DNA of 64,000 nucleotides from Sclerotiophoma versabilis. Lineage: Eukaryota; Ascomycota; Dothideomycetes; Pleosporales; Didymellaceae. The DNA is taken from positions 3,844,001-3,908,000 of the forward strand of contig JAAROD010000015.1 in the NCBI GenBank assembly GCA_012274445.1. Reading direction: 5' to 3'. Below are positions 43,440 through 54,583 of this stretch, piece by piece. Position 1 is the stretch's first letter. Every line of letters starts with the position of its first letter. The notes under the pieces are model-generated. The model did not search any database, was not told where the DNA came from, and saw only the letters and a program-made list of their open reading frames with translations. The position numbers and the translations under genes were made by a program.

Positions 43440-44311
43440 TCAATCACCTGACACTCTTCTGCACGCCTCTGGTTGCGCGCCTCCTGTTCTCTCTCTCTCG
43501 CTGCACACGGTTCTCCTCTTCCTGATTTGCTTTAAAAAGTCCTTCCGTGTGTTGTGGCTCACGTTTAGTAGCTTTTGCAGCTTTTTGTTCTGCCTCATAA
43601 GCCTGTTGTGCATCCTATCGTGCATCTGCCCCCTCCTTAGATGAAGGAGTCCACCATTTTGCTCTCCCATAACACTCAATATTATGCGCACATAACAGCA
43701 AGACTCCTGTTTATCCTTTGTCTTCTCTCTCTCAGAGATAGCCTCTTTCACACCATCAAGTTGCTGCTGGAGTAGCTGGTCCTCTACTGAAAGGTGGTGG
43801 AAGTACTGTTTTAGCGAATCAGCAGCCACACTGTCATTGTTGTGAGTTGCTGCATGAAGTAGATACTTGGTTTTGAACCACCATGGCTCTGTAGACGAAG
43901 AAAGAGGTGCGGTTTGATGTAGAGGTATTTTAGGGTGCTGTAGTGTTAGTGGCTTGAGTTTTTCCAGTACAACGTTGCCATTAGGTGGGTGGATACCGTT
44001 AGCTGAGAAGGCTTTCAATATCAACGTTTACTTGAAGGTAGCTACCCAGGCCTTCAAGGGTAGGGGGTAAAGTCACTCTTCTTTGTTGGGAGCCATCCCT
44101 GGGCCTTTTGAGTCCGGAGATCAAGCTCCTTAGTATAGTGTTTAGCGAGAGACTTGGAGCAGACTACGATCAACGGCTGGTGAGTGTGTGTAGCATGTGG
44201 AGGAAACATCATCAGCAGTATTTTGTGGGCATCACAATAGGTGACATTACCGGTGTCGATGGCGCAACTATCAGACGATTCTTTGGAACTAATGCTGCCC
44301 TCGGTCTGCAT
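43440..44311 (-). pseudogene. Second pogo-type transposase remnant (C-terminal half)
   Basis: The minus strand holds two broken frames. The first (44311-44054) has MMFPPHATHTHQPL, which matches the pogo-type DDE core (ILL.FPPHATH.LQPLD), but the Asp expected after QPL is Ile. A stop-rich join follows at 44024-44053. The second (44024-43440) begins with ILKAFSANGIHPPN and a Gln/Lys-rich coiled C-terminus, also as in this family. It is a different, older element than copies A, B and C, with normal GC and little RIP. Truncated and inactive. Confidence 0.65.
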
Positions 44312-44330
44312 TCTGCTGGTCTATAAGCTC

Positions 44331-45270
44331 GATGATTGCGCGCTGAGCTGAAGCTTGAGCAGACTAGCTATGAAGCCGTTAAACCTTAGGAGAACAAAAC
44401 AGCGATTCTTGTGCAGAGAGACGACAAAAGCTTGACTGCGCATGAAGGCGATGGTTCTAGCAAACTCTAACTACGTGTAAGCAACTCGCAAGCAAACTAT
44501 AATAGGATGGGTCCATCAGAGAGAATTTTGAGCCTGCAGCTAATAAGTAAGTCGGATCACTGAAGAGACCATGTAGGCTGCTTACTTTCTCGGCTCTCTC
44601 TGATTGCACTTTGGTATGCTGTTAAATCATCTGTGTTTCAAAAAAAGCTGGTTGTGAGCTTAGAACAGTCTAACAATATAGTTATTTCCATCCACAGTGC
44701 GCGTTCAACCACTAATGTTCTGAGATTCGAATTTTCCTAGCCACTTGAAGAAAATGTAATTGTCAAAGCCGTAAATGGTCCCATGATCGTGCTGAAGATC
44801 TCTTTAGTAGGATGAGACCATCTGAAGTATTTGAAACCACATTTGGTCTCGATAACAATTTTCTACGTTTGTTGGGTGTAAGAGGTGTCAGATACACAAG
44901 GGACGTAGTCACTAAGGACGAAGCTAAGCTGAGCTCTGTTTTTCACGTGCGTCCTAACGAGGGAAAGAAGAGGTAACGGCTGCGCTAAGATGCACCGTCT
45001 ATGGATTCAAGCTGAGCGAATCATGATCTCTAAGTTGACAGCCACGCAGATGGAACGGCGGTAAAAAGATAGCTGATATGCAACACAAAAGCTGACAAGC
45101 ATTTCCCAGTATATCCCTGATGTGATGTCAGCTTAGGCTACACCACGCCGTAGTATCGCCAGTTCGCGGCCACAGAGGCCACGCCAGGGAATGATTTGGG
45201 ACGTACGGTGCGCACAGTGACAAGTTTGGGTTTCATGGGATTAGGAGATGTATGCTCGCATAGGGGTGAG
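44331..45270. other. GC-normal DNA, no gene supported
   Basis: No open frame with supporting context. It may include more of the 5' part of the transposase remnant, but I could not align it. Confidence 0.4.
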
Positions 45271-45277
45271 GTCGTAC

Positions 45278-45283
45278 TATAAG
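45278..45283 (+). promoter_or_regulatory. TATA-like element of the 45398 gene
   Basis: TATAAG within GTACTATAAGTACTG, 120 bp upstream of the ATG. The region 45350-45395 before the ATG is pyrimidine-rich (TCTCTTCAATATTTCC). Confidence 0.4.
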
Positions 45284-45397
45284 TACTGTGCTCCAGACCT
45301 CGATTTTCCCATCACTAATAGCCTCTCCGAAATCCCTCAACGTCCCTGACATTCATGTTCTGAGAATATTTTCTGTGATCTCTTCAATATTTCCATC

Positions 45398-45772
45398 ATG
45401 CGCTTCAGCGTCGCGTCCGCCGTCTTCATCCTAGCCACCAGTGTTGTCGCACGCGATTGCACGCCAGGACTAAACTACTGTGATTGGAACCTCATGAAAA
45501 TCGGTATGTTTCATTGTTTTGCATTCACATCTGGAAGCTTTTATTGCGCAATGTTCTGAAGTAACAATCTACTAACATATGTATGTACAGGAAACTATAA
45601 GGATACCATAGTCGCGGAGCTCAATCGCGTTAATCAGGCCCCTGATTCTAGCCACATGTACAACGACTTGTACCACTGCAAGGACGGCAAGGGCGGGATC
45701 AGCTACTCTAAACAGTGCCACGGAGATAATACCTGCCAAGACGGTGGATCTGGTAAAGACGATTTTTGCTAG
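45398..45772 (+). CDS. Small secreted cysteine-rich protein 2 (95 aa, one intron)
   Basis: Exon 1 is 45398-45503, the intron 45504-45590 (87 bp; GTATGT donor, ACTAAC branch site, TGTACAG acceptor) and exon 2 45591-45772. The join restores a Gly codon and gives an uninterrupted frame to TAG. The signal peptide is residues 1 to about 18 (MRFSVASAVFILATSVVA). Six cysteines lie at 21, 28, 65, 78, 84 and 95. The layout (C-T-P-G near the start, K-I-G-N-Y, then G-G-S-G and a final Cys) resembles a group of small secreted proteins of unknown function in plant-associated ascomycetes; this resemblance is from memory and unverified. Intact and free of RIP. Confidence 0.78.
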
Positions 45773-46356
45773 AGGCCACGAAGGTGTGGGCGTTGATTAG
45801 CAGACGCTAGATATTGTTGTTGAGGAACAACGACGATGGAGGCCTGCATACTTATACAGTACTTGAGACGTCAAGGAACTGTGCCACTCTCTACTCTGTT
45901 TTGTTTAGTCCCATCCATCAACGAAAACCAACGCAGGGATGATAGAATGCCTTACGAATACGTTGAAAACCATATGCCTACTACCGATTTGCGACGCTAT
46001 CGGATAGTCTGAATGATGCTTCTCCAGCGTTTGCACTCCAACACCTGCTGAAGCAGGTATATAGCTGTCCGTGTTGATTGCCACGCAGCCAACAGTGACA
46101 GAGGATTGTGAAGCTTGCCTCGAGCTTCTGAACGACCCGATCCTTTGCGTGGTCTTCTCGAGAGACTCCACTCTGCTGGAATCGCGCTTAGCCTGTTCGG
46201 TGCGAAACGAAATCTTCTGTTACCCCCGTTTAAGCCTTGCATGAACACCTGTTATATCGTTGTGATTCTGGCAATCTTTTTGGGCCACCGCTTGCCTACC
46301 CCCCCGAGTGTGTGACAAGATCGTATATCTGATTGTCGACCAAGTCGTCGGTTTAG
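45773..46356. other. GC-normal DNA, no gene supported
   Basis: Overlapping short open frames on both strands show no consistent signal. Nothing recognised. Confidence 0.4.
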
Positions 46357-46761
46357 CTGAGTCTGCTATCCCTTGCAAAATATAACAGTCGCATAGAGTC
46401 GTGTGTCGTTCTGTTTGCGCGAGCTGCAGAAGAGAGTTCAGGAGCTTCAAATCAGACTGGAAACGCTATTGCGTACGACCGATCGCTCGCCCAGGACGCA
46501 GATTTTCAGATCTCATCACATACTGGTGGTGAAGGTCCTGTTCTTGACTATAAAGAAGAAGCCTCCAAGGATGCTGTATTCCCTGGTGAAAACGACGTGG
46601 TTACAGGCTTTGCTCGATACGCTCGATACGATCAATAGTGGCCTAAAGCAGAAGATACTCCTGACTGTCGTATTATTGTTTATGATGCGCGAGTCTTTCA
46701 AAGCTATATCGTCAGGAAGAGCTACAGCACTATCTTCCGCGCTAACCAGTCTGGCTTTTTA
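46357..46761 (+). pseudogene. Possible decayed gene, unknown family
   Basis: A + strand frame reads coherently from 46360 to a TAG at about 46634 and continues in frame to about 46761. It is acidic and polar with a soluble-enzyme look (for example GEGPVLDYKEEASKDAVFPG, then PDCRIIVYDARVFQSYIV). A single in-frame stop separates the two parts. I do not recognise it. An intact spliced gene is not excluded, but I found no convincing intron over the stop. Confidence 0.3.
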
Positions 46762-46935
46762 GGCAACTGTCACAGCAGCGTTAAAGTCAACAAGCATTAC
46801 GATAACGCGAATAACTAAGACAACCAATAGAAGAAAGCAAGGTAGATTCAGTTCAGCATTCAGGTTGTTAACGCTTGAGTGCTAGCTTTAATTTGCATAC
46901 TATCATCCACTAATCTGGTAAGACGTACTACGCGC

Positions 46936-46961
46936 GTCTATAGTAACATAATGCTATAGAC
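46936..46961. repeat. 8-bp inverted repeat
   Basis: GTCTATAG ... CTATAGAC with a 10-bp spacer, just outside pogo copy B. Function unknown. Confidence 0.4.
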
Positions 46962-47004
46962 TACTGCAATCGCTATGCAAATGTTACTATTACTATTACT
47001 ATTA

Positions 47005-47059
47005 ACGTACCCTACGGGTGAGCGAGCCAACGGGCGAGCGAGCCACTTTTGCCAAGCCC
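47005..47059 (+). repeat. Pogo copy B terminal inverted repeat, un-RIPped
   Basis: ACGTACCCTACGGGTGAGCG followed by two GAGCGAGCC-type subrepeats and CACTTTTGCCAAGC. It pairs with 49129-49183 on the other strand, which is the same sequence after C-to-T and G-to-A changes. Confidence 0.75.
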
Positions 47060-48584
47060 CCACTAAAACATAACCCATTATGGCCCAAAACACCACACTT
47101 TGGCACTCTGTGGCAGACTACGGCATATAATATCATTTAGAGACTACTTCTACATTAATCTTGCACGTTTGCGCGTTGTGGCCAGTCTGATTGCACCTTC
47201 TGCAGCGCCTTTAGGTTAGCTTACCCTCTTGAGCGCGCACCTGCTTCTTTGGCTTCTTCCTATCACTACACGCCCTAAACTCCTTTAGAGCTGCTAGTTA
47301 CTGCCTATCTCTAACTATTAGGGTCCCTTCCTTCTGAACTTGCTTTCTTTTGTGTAATTTTTGTTGCATAGCAGCCTTGTTAGCTGCTTAAAGCTTGCTA
47401 ATTTCCTGTTAGGCTAAAACTAGCTTATAGGATAAAATTACTCCCCCCTTTGCGTAGTGCTTAAGCGCTCTTAGAACAGAGTTTAGTAAGCTACCCTGCT
47501 ACTTCTTATACTTCTCTTAAATTAGAGTTAATTATAACCTAAATTCTAGAGTATTACTAGAGGTTTACAACTACTAGAGCTTACTATTAGTAGGGAGTAG
47601 TAGTAATAGAGTCTGCAGCTTTATATTAAGAGTTAAAATAACCTATTCTAGGTTAAAGGGGACTAATCTAGCACCTTAGAACTCTTCTTAGATATTACTA
47701 GAAGTAAATACTATATTATAGGCTGCTTTAAAGTATAAAAAAAACTTAGTCTTTATAAAGTAAGTAATCTAGTTATATATAAGTATTTTAGCTTAGTACC
47801 TATATACTTTCTTTAAAGAGGTAAAATAACCTATATTAAGTAGCTATAGAAGGTATAATAAGTAAGAAGGTATATATATAGTAATAACCTTATTATTCTT
47901 ATAGTATTACTAGAATTTAAGTAAGTTATAGCTTTTATAGCTATTAATAACTAGTAGTTAGTAGGTACTAATAGTACGCTTCTTTATATACGCATTAAAG
48001 TACTTTAACTACTTAAGACTAAGGTTATTAGTAGTTTAGCTATTACTAGAGACTCTAATAGCCTAATTCTAGAGTAGGTTTTTCTCTTTATACTAGCTAG
48101 AGAGGTAGTAGTATACTTTAAAGATAATAAAGAGCAGAATAGCCTATTCTTTTGTATTAATACTTTATATAACTATTATCTACTTCTAGTTACCTTACTA
48201 GACTATATTTAGCCTTCTTTATTTCTTTAAAGCTATAATAACTACTTCTAAAGAGATCTAGCCTATTATAAAGCCTATCTTATTAAAGTTATAGGTATTA
48301 TTATTCTAGATACTATACTTAGCTTTAATATTAGCTACTAGGCTAAACTAGCTTATAACTTTTAAATTCTTATAGAAGGCTTACTTATAGTTATACTTAT
48401 AATTAAACTTTACTTTAAGCTCTAGTTAATACTTAATAAATATACTAGGCTAGTTTATACTAATAGAGCCTAGATTATACTTAGTATATAGAGAATTAGC
48501 TATAGTAGCTATATCTACTAGCTAGAGGCTAAATTCTTATATGTTTAGCTTAAGTATATACTTAATAATTACTTTCTTCTTATT

Positions 48585-48897
48585 TATAAGAAGCTAGCTG
48601 CTAATAGCTAGATATAAGTAGAAACTAAATAAATTTAATACCTCTCTACTAGTGCAGAGTCTTATATATATATACTAGAAGGTAGAAGGTATATAGAACC
48701 TATTTATAGGATTTATAATTCTCTAGTAGCCTTTATAGTAGTAAGGTAGGCTGTAGTTTAGAGAGTTTAAAGAGCTTATTATAGAGACTAAAATTACTAG
48801 AGTTCTGCTAAGAACCTATAGAGCTAGAGTATAATTAGCTAAAGTGCCTAAGGCCTTCTATAAGCTAAGGTACTAGTCTAGAGCCTAGCCTATTATA
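48585..48897. mobile_element. 313-bp MITE, copy 2, inside pogo copy B
   Basis: Same length and sequence as 659-971. It interrupts pogo copy B at a site that is continuous in copies A and C. A possible direct repeat TTATT flanks it. Ends are imperfect inverted repeats. Confidence 0.65.
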
Positions 48898-49128
48898 TTA
48901 TTATTATTTAAACCTTATAAGTTAGGTATAGAATTACCTTATAAAGATTATCTAGTATATTAATAGCTTAGTATGCTTTAAGGCACCTTATAAATAGCTA
49001 TAGTATATTACTAGAAGAGATTGATATCTTATTTAAGAGCTTAAAGTATAAGCTATACCTAAGCTTTCTAAAATACATTAATAATAGGTTATTATTAAGA
49101 TATTAGTATAGAAAGAGTACTTTAGTAG

Positions 49129-49183
49129 CAGCTTAGTAAAAGTAGCTTACTTACCTATTAGCTTACTTACCTATAGAGTATGT
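49129..49183 (-). repeat. Pogo copy B terminal inverted repeat, RIPped
   Basis: Complement of 47005-47059 with RIP-type changes; ends at the TA duplication. Confidence 0.7.
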
Positions 49184-49185
49184 TA

Positions 49186-49500
49186 TAAGCTATTATTAAT
49201 TATTCTAACTACTTTAAAAAGAGTTCTTATTCTATTCTATATTACTATTAAGTATTATTATCTATTTTTCTTTTATTATAGGTACTATATAATATTAGTA
49301 GATTAAGTAAGTTTATACTTACTACTTCTCTTCTATACTATAGTAGTATATAAGATATTATTCTCTTAATCCTTAATATATAGTAGTAATACCTAATTTA
49401 GATAGAATTATAGGAATTAGGTTTTAGAAGATATAGGAGTTTAAGTCTAGAAGTAGAAACTACATATCCTACAGCCTAGAAATCTGCTACTCTAAGAGAG
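49186..49500. other. RIPped flank, nothing recognised
   Basis: AT-rich DNA with RIP marks that fade out near 49440-49500. Confidence 0.5.
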
Positions 49501-49517
49501 TCTTAGCCTATGCTGGA

Positions 49518-49989
49518 CTAACAGCAAGCATGAATTTGGAAATATGTACTGCTAATGCCAGTCGTTGCCATACACGAGTTCGCAGTGAATGACTGACATT
49601 TCCAGTTCTTGCCGGCAGGAGTATCGATGCTGACGACTGTTTTTCCATTGCAGTGTATCGTGTAACCATTGTTGTACTTTCCACAAACATTATTTGTGAC
49701 GCCGGGTTTCGATGCAATGTTGTTGTCGATACTTCTGTCCATTATTGCGACAGTATCGCCATACAGGTTCCCCTTAATGTCCGTGTAGCTCTTTGATACG
49801 ATGGCCTTCTTATTATCCGGGCATTTATTGCCGCAGGTACCGATACGCTTCCTGGAGACTTGCAATTAGCAATAGTATCACTTGTTAGTCGATATTCAGC
49901 ACTTGCTCAAGCTCAAAAACTAGCTCTGCAGGCATCGCGATGGCCACTGTTGCTGCCAGCGCGAGAGAGAGGATGCCGGTAGCCTTCAT
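49518..49989 (-). CDS. Small secreted cysteine-rich protein 3 (about 138 aa)
   Basis: Exon 1 starts at ATG 49989 (MKATGILSLALAATVA, signal peptide; an in-frame ATG at 49995 is an alternative) and runs to about 49903. A probable intron, 49902-49848 (55 bp, GT...AG, branch-like GCTAAT), joins in frame to exon 2 at 49847-49518. The donor GTGCTG is weak; a donor at the GTTTTT eleven to sixteen bases upstream would also keep the frame. The mature part has eight cysteines, ending Ala-Cys-Cys, and is Asn/Thr/Gly-rich. No family recognised. A secreted, disulphide-rich protein or candidate effector is inference. Confidence 0.62.
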
Positions 49990-50093
49990 GATCATTAAGG
50001 CTGATAAGTCGATGTGTCTGTGATGATGAAAGGAAGGTAATTGATTGAGATGTTCTTCTTATGCCAGGTCACCTAACGAGGATATTGACAGGC

Positions 50094-50102
50094 TTTTATA
50101 TA
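50094..50102 (-). promoter_or_regulatory. TATA box of the 49989 gene
   Basis: TATATAAAA on the minus strand, about 105-113 bp upstream of the ATG at 49989. Confidence 0.55.
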
Positions 50103-53100
50103 CACTGATTTTCGTCTTTTCTAAGCTCAATCCCATCGTTGATATCCCAATGACTGCTAGCTCCTGTGCACTGATTTAACTTGGAGCCTTCCTAATCTGA
50201 TTACTAGATCTGAAATGACCCGCGTCTAATTCATGAGCTTCTAGCTTTGGCTCTTAAAACCCTGCATTGACCTGCAGCCGCTATTAGGCATTCCAATAGA
50301 CCGGCAAGAAATGCTAAACTGTTTTAGACCACATGTCTTATTGAAAAACGTCTTTGTGAAGGCGGCAGCTGAGAATCATACCACTCATAATAGGAGTCTC
50401 GGTCCTAATGCTGTTACTACTATTAAATGTATAGCAGTGTTCACTCTGTGAGCTTAATTTCTGCAGTGTTCATCGGGTTGACTGACTACTGTGAAGAAGG
50501 TGGGACACTCTGGTACCCTCCCGAATCCCTGCAGGAGTCATTTCATCCTGCACCATCCTAGCATCGTGAGCTTGGTCAGCTGCAATTGTAGACGTGGGGT
50601 CCATCTCGTGTTTCGGATAATTCGGCAGAGTACCTCGAAAAATGCCTCAACGTCTAGATTCTACGGATGATTTGGTTAGGCCCTCATGACATCACTGGTG
50701 CCTGATTACACAGAATTATACAGAGATTCTCAAAACAAATCCCAAGCTAGTGTCCAGTGGAACGTGGTATGCGGAGAATTCCTGCGGGCACGTACGCTCT
50801 TGTAACTCTGGGATCCATCTCCTCGCTCTCATCTGCCTCATTTGTGTTTGTACATTCTATGCGGATATGTAAACAGGACCTAGTATGAAGCAAGATTGAT
50901 ACGATCAGAGGCCAGTTTACTGGGAACGAAGGCCGTTACAGTAGAGCATAATTGATGCTTGGCCCTATCCTTCACGGCCACCACATATCACGGTCAGCTT
51001 TCTAAGAATTGTGCTCGAGTATGAATGCTCTGAGGTGTTTTTGAATAGCAAAGCGCTTGATCTGATAGGTTCCGTCTTTCACATGCGATAGCCATGTCGC
51101 GAGTCTGATTGTAGATCGCATGTGTACACGAGGTTGACCCTCAAGATTGCCGAACCGCCCGCTTACTCTGGAGATTGATCGAATTGACATTATAAGCTCA
51201 ATCTGATTGATATGCAAAGCAAAACGGATATGATTCCCCTGCACGTGTGGAGCCATACTGCTGGGTAAAGTTATATCTACCGAGCCCATGCATCGGCAGG
51301 TCGTATAGCATCTTGGCACTGCCATCGGGAGAGGAGCTAAAGGATCGATTGCGATGCTGTATTTCTTGCCAATGGCAATGAATCCGACATCGCGTTATCG
51401 ATGCACCGATGCACAGTTCCTTTACGATCGTTGGTGGCCTGACAGCTAGGCAACCCGAGCCAGATTGTGGTCGGACAATACAAACTTGCAACTGAAATGC
51501 AGCCAGCTCACCTAACTAGGCCAGCACATGCCAGCCTGGTTGCAAAATGTCTCATGAGTCTATACAGAGCTCAAGAAGTTGGCTTAGAGAAATACTGTTG
51601 TCGCCTTCTAGGTGGTTTCGCACCGTCCCGCCTGCAGGTGTCAGGCCGCCCAGGTGCAAGCCATATCCAATCGGAAACTACCTGCCGCTTCGGACACGTC
51701 CGTCTCACTGCGCCTCATTTTGAGTATTGTGCGCATGTACTCTAGGACAACTGGTCTGGATCTAAAGTGCACACTTAATTCGCGGAAGGTATATTACCTG
51801 CTAGCAGGGTTTACAGGCGTTATAGAAGGTTATAATGCTTCCGTCTTTCTCGAGATCACCAGAGTTTGTTGTTTTTACGGATCTGGTCTCTTAAGACAGC
51901 AATTATACGAGTATTTTCTTTTCTCGCCCTAGCTAGCATTGATCCTATCTGAGCGTTTAATTGCCTGCTACAGACATAGGTCCTGAAAAGGGGAACACTG
52001 GGTGTTGCGGCCAAAACAGGGCAAAGATGTACATACTTTCTGTCGCAGCTACAACAGGTCAAAAATGTACATACATTTGCACCCTGAATTTTAGCATGCT
52101 AGGTAGGGCCTATTTACTGTAACACATTCTTATTACACATTATTATTCCAGATTCTGGCCTACATGTAGGCGAATCTCCGCTTCGACACCGGGTTTTGAT
52201 AGGTGTTATTACACTTGATGTGGCGACCGCCAGGGAGGCTTTCAATGCCTTTACTCCCCTAGTTATAACGTAGCTCACATGACCACCCTAGTACCCAGAG
52301 GGTACTAATGTGAATAAGACAAAGAGAAAGCAAGCTGCTTAACACGTTGTATGCTGTACACTTATTCCACATTGTTGCTATATCAACTTTTTAGTCGCGC
52401 AGGTGACTACACCTTGACCTATTGCACTTGCTAAGCAGCGGCCCGAAAAACACCATCACCAGCCTTGACTAAGCTGTGTAGGTACATGGAAGACATTTTA
52501 AATCCAACCTAGGGTATAGCCACAATGTATAAGTGCACTGTTCCAGGCATTTGGACGAAGACACCTTCAGTGCTGTCTCATCTACGTCACAATACTGACC
52601 TACAGCGATCCTTGTCCAGGTACTTAGGGTCAATGCAATGCTATAGATCTCCAGGGGAAACCTAACGTACAGCATCCTCAATACGTAAAAGCATGTGGTA
52701 AAAACTTTCAGATGTGTAACAATGTCTGCCTAGTGCGATGTTATAACAGGGCCGGATACCGGTTTACAAGCAAATACAAGGTAACCGTCCTGATATGCTG
52801 TTGTTCAATGCAGGGCGCACACGCTTCGTGATACATTAGTGTGTATCGGGAACGGTTACATGCCACCTGGTGTGCATCAGTGGAAAAAGGAGTGCGCAAA
52901 TACCCATGTTCAGCACGATGCAACCGTGTCTCGTGCAACGAGGGTTGCATCAGCTTGCTTCCTTGCGAGGACAAGTGTCTTGCGATCTGCAGCGCACTCG
53001 TCTAATAGAATATCGTCCAGCATGCAGAGTAAGACCTAACAGTTAAATAAATATGCTCAAATTTAGGAATTGCTTGAGGTTTAATTCAGATAACACGCCC

Positions 53101-53200
53101 ACAGTTGCTAGTGCTCTAGGCATTTCATTACAACAGGAATACTAGATTGTACGTACAATATTCCTTAATATTATAATAGGTACATTATTAAACACAAATT
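50103..53200. other. GC-normal DNA, no gene supported
   Basis: Base composition is normal and several open frames of 60-115 codons overlap on both strands at 51000-51930 and 52470-53040. None shows a start context with introns, a signal peptide or a recognisable motif. Frames at 51002-51325 and 51198-51491 on the minus strand could be pieces of one decayed gene. Several TGTAACACA/TGTTATTACA sequences at 52119-52213 might mark a short repeat end. Confidence 0.4.
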
Positions 53201-53939
53201 ACTTCCATATGCATACTAATAGTACAACATTTCTAGATTTAGGAATAACCTAACTAAAAAAAAGCATACGCAGCTAACCTTAGGTATAGTAAGATTTCTA
53301 CTTTAGAGAATAACTCTGCTATAGTAAACTCTAAGACACCTAAGCAGTATTAGCACAACCTTAAATACGTATATATTTAAGTAGTATAACGTAATCTATT
53401 ACTAAGCTAATTATAGTACTAAGCTAATTACTTAATATACTCTATTACTACTTTAACTAAGATTTCCTAATACTATATAGAATAATTATAATAAAATTTT
53501 TAAAATATTAATTACCTAATATAGCTATAATTTTCTATAAGTTCTTCTATTAAACTCTAGCTTACTATATATTCTATAATAGAGTATACCTTTATTACTT
53601 CTACTAGGTATATACCTCTTCTTATACCTTACCTCTTCTACTAGCACTTCTATATTTCTCTAAGCTACTATATCCTCTGCTTTCTCCTATATAAGAGTTC
53701 TACTTTTCTAAATATACTTTCTTTTTTAGCTCTTATACTTACTAGTAGTAGTAGTAATAGCTTACTACTTAACTAGCTTACTTATAAAAAGAGTTCTATT
53801 ATACTTTATTATTTCTAGCTTTTTTTATATCTACTATACTAGCTTAATTAAAGCTATAAGAGATAACCTAGTATAGGTTTAAATACAGTTCTATATTAGA
53901 GTAGATTATACTTCTATTTTAGTAGTATTACTAGAAGTT
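53200..53939. other. RIPped DNA, nothing recognised
   Basis: RIP rises from about 53200 and is saturated by about 53400. No relic assigned. Confidence 0.5.
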
Positions 53940-54106
53940 TATTATAATCCTATGCAGATAAAGTAGTATAGTAATTAAGTAGCTAACTAAACTTCTTACT
54001 TAGAACTAAAGATAGAGTTAGAAAGAATCTTCTTTATATAGTTATATAATATATATATTAATAAGTATAATATATATAACTTACTTATTAATAAGTATTA
54101 TATATT
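53940..54106 (+). repeat. RIPped LTR fragment (U3 start)
   Basis: Starts TATTATAATCCTATGCAGAT, the RIPped form of the sense LTR start, and is cut off by the next LTR start at 54107. Confidence 0.6.
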
Positions 54107-54373
54107 TATTATAATTCTATTTAGATATAGTAGTATAGTAATTAAGTAGCTAACTAGAGCCTTTATCTAAGAACTAGAAATAGAGTAGGAAAGAATCTTT
54201 CTTTATACTATTATATAATATACTTATTAATAAGTATTATATATTATTACTTATTAGTAAGTAATACTATATATTTTATTAGACTAACTCTAGTTACTTA
54301 TTAATATGTACTATCTTTTAGTAAGTATATAGTATATAAAAATACTACTCTTATAGTATTATATTTAACTTAG
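54107..54373 (+). repeat. RIPped LTR fragment (U3 to R start)
   Basis: A second sense-orientation LTR start. It runs through the palindrome region and TATA box to the ...TTTAACTTAG that corresponds to the R start, where the opposite-orientation LTR of copy X begins. Confidence 0.6.
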
Positions 54374-54583
54374 TATTAAAGTTATACTTTTAAGTAAAGC
54401 TTATAAGTACTTTTTATATTAGTTTTTAGAAATAAGTACTAATATAGAAAGGTTTATAAGAGTTAAAGTTATTACCTAGTAAAATAGTATAATAATAGAA
54501 GTAATAATAAGTAGTATAGAGTAGACTATCTAGGTTAAGAGTTAAAGTTAAGATTCTAAAGATAAACTTAATTAACTAAGTTA

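Larger units (their letters stand above)
47005..49183 (-). mobile_element. Pogo/Fot1-type transposon, copy B, with TIRs
   Basis: A 2179-bp element flanked by TA at both ends (47003-47004 and 49184-49185). The terminal inverted repeats are about 55 bp: 47005-47059 (un-RIPped, ACGTACCCTACGGGTGAGCG...) and 49129-49183 (RIPped). Without the 313-bp MITE at 48585 it is about 1.86 kb, the size of a Fot1-type element. The minus-strand transposase is destroyed by RIP except at its C-terminus, where 47163-47204 still encodes a C-x2-C-x4-H-x4-C zinc knuckle. RIP rises gradually from none at 47005-47270 to saturation by about 47500. Confidence 0.8.

Noticed and set aside
51002..51932. Protein-coding gene in the second GC-normal island
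   Set aside because: Overlapping frames of about 100 codons on both strands without a consistent exon structure or motif.
52080..52320. tRNA-derived SINE or solo LTR
   Set aside because: A B-box-like GCTTCGACACC and TGTAACACA/TGTTATTACA ends are present, but no convincing A box, length or duplication.
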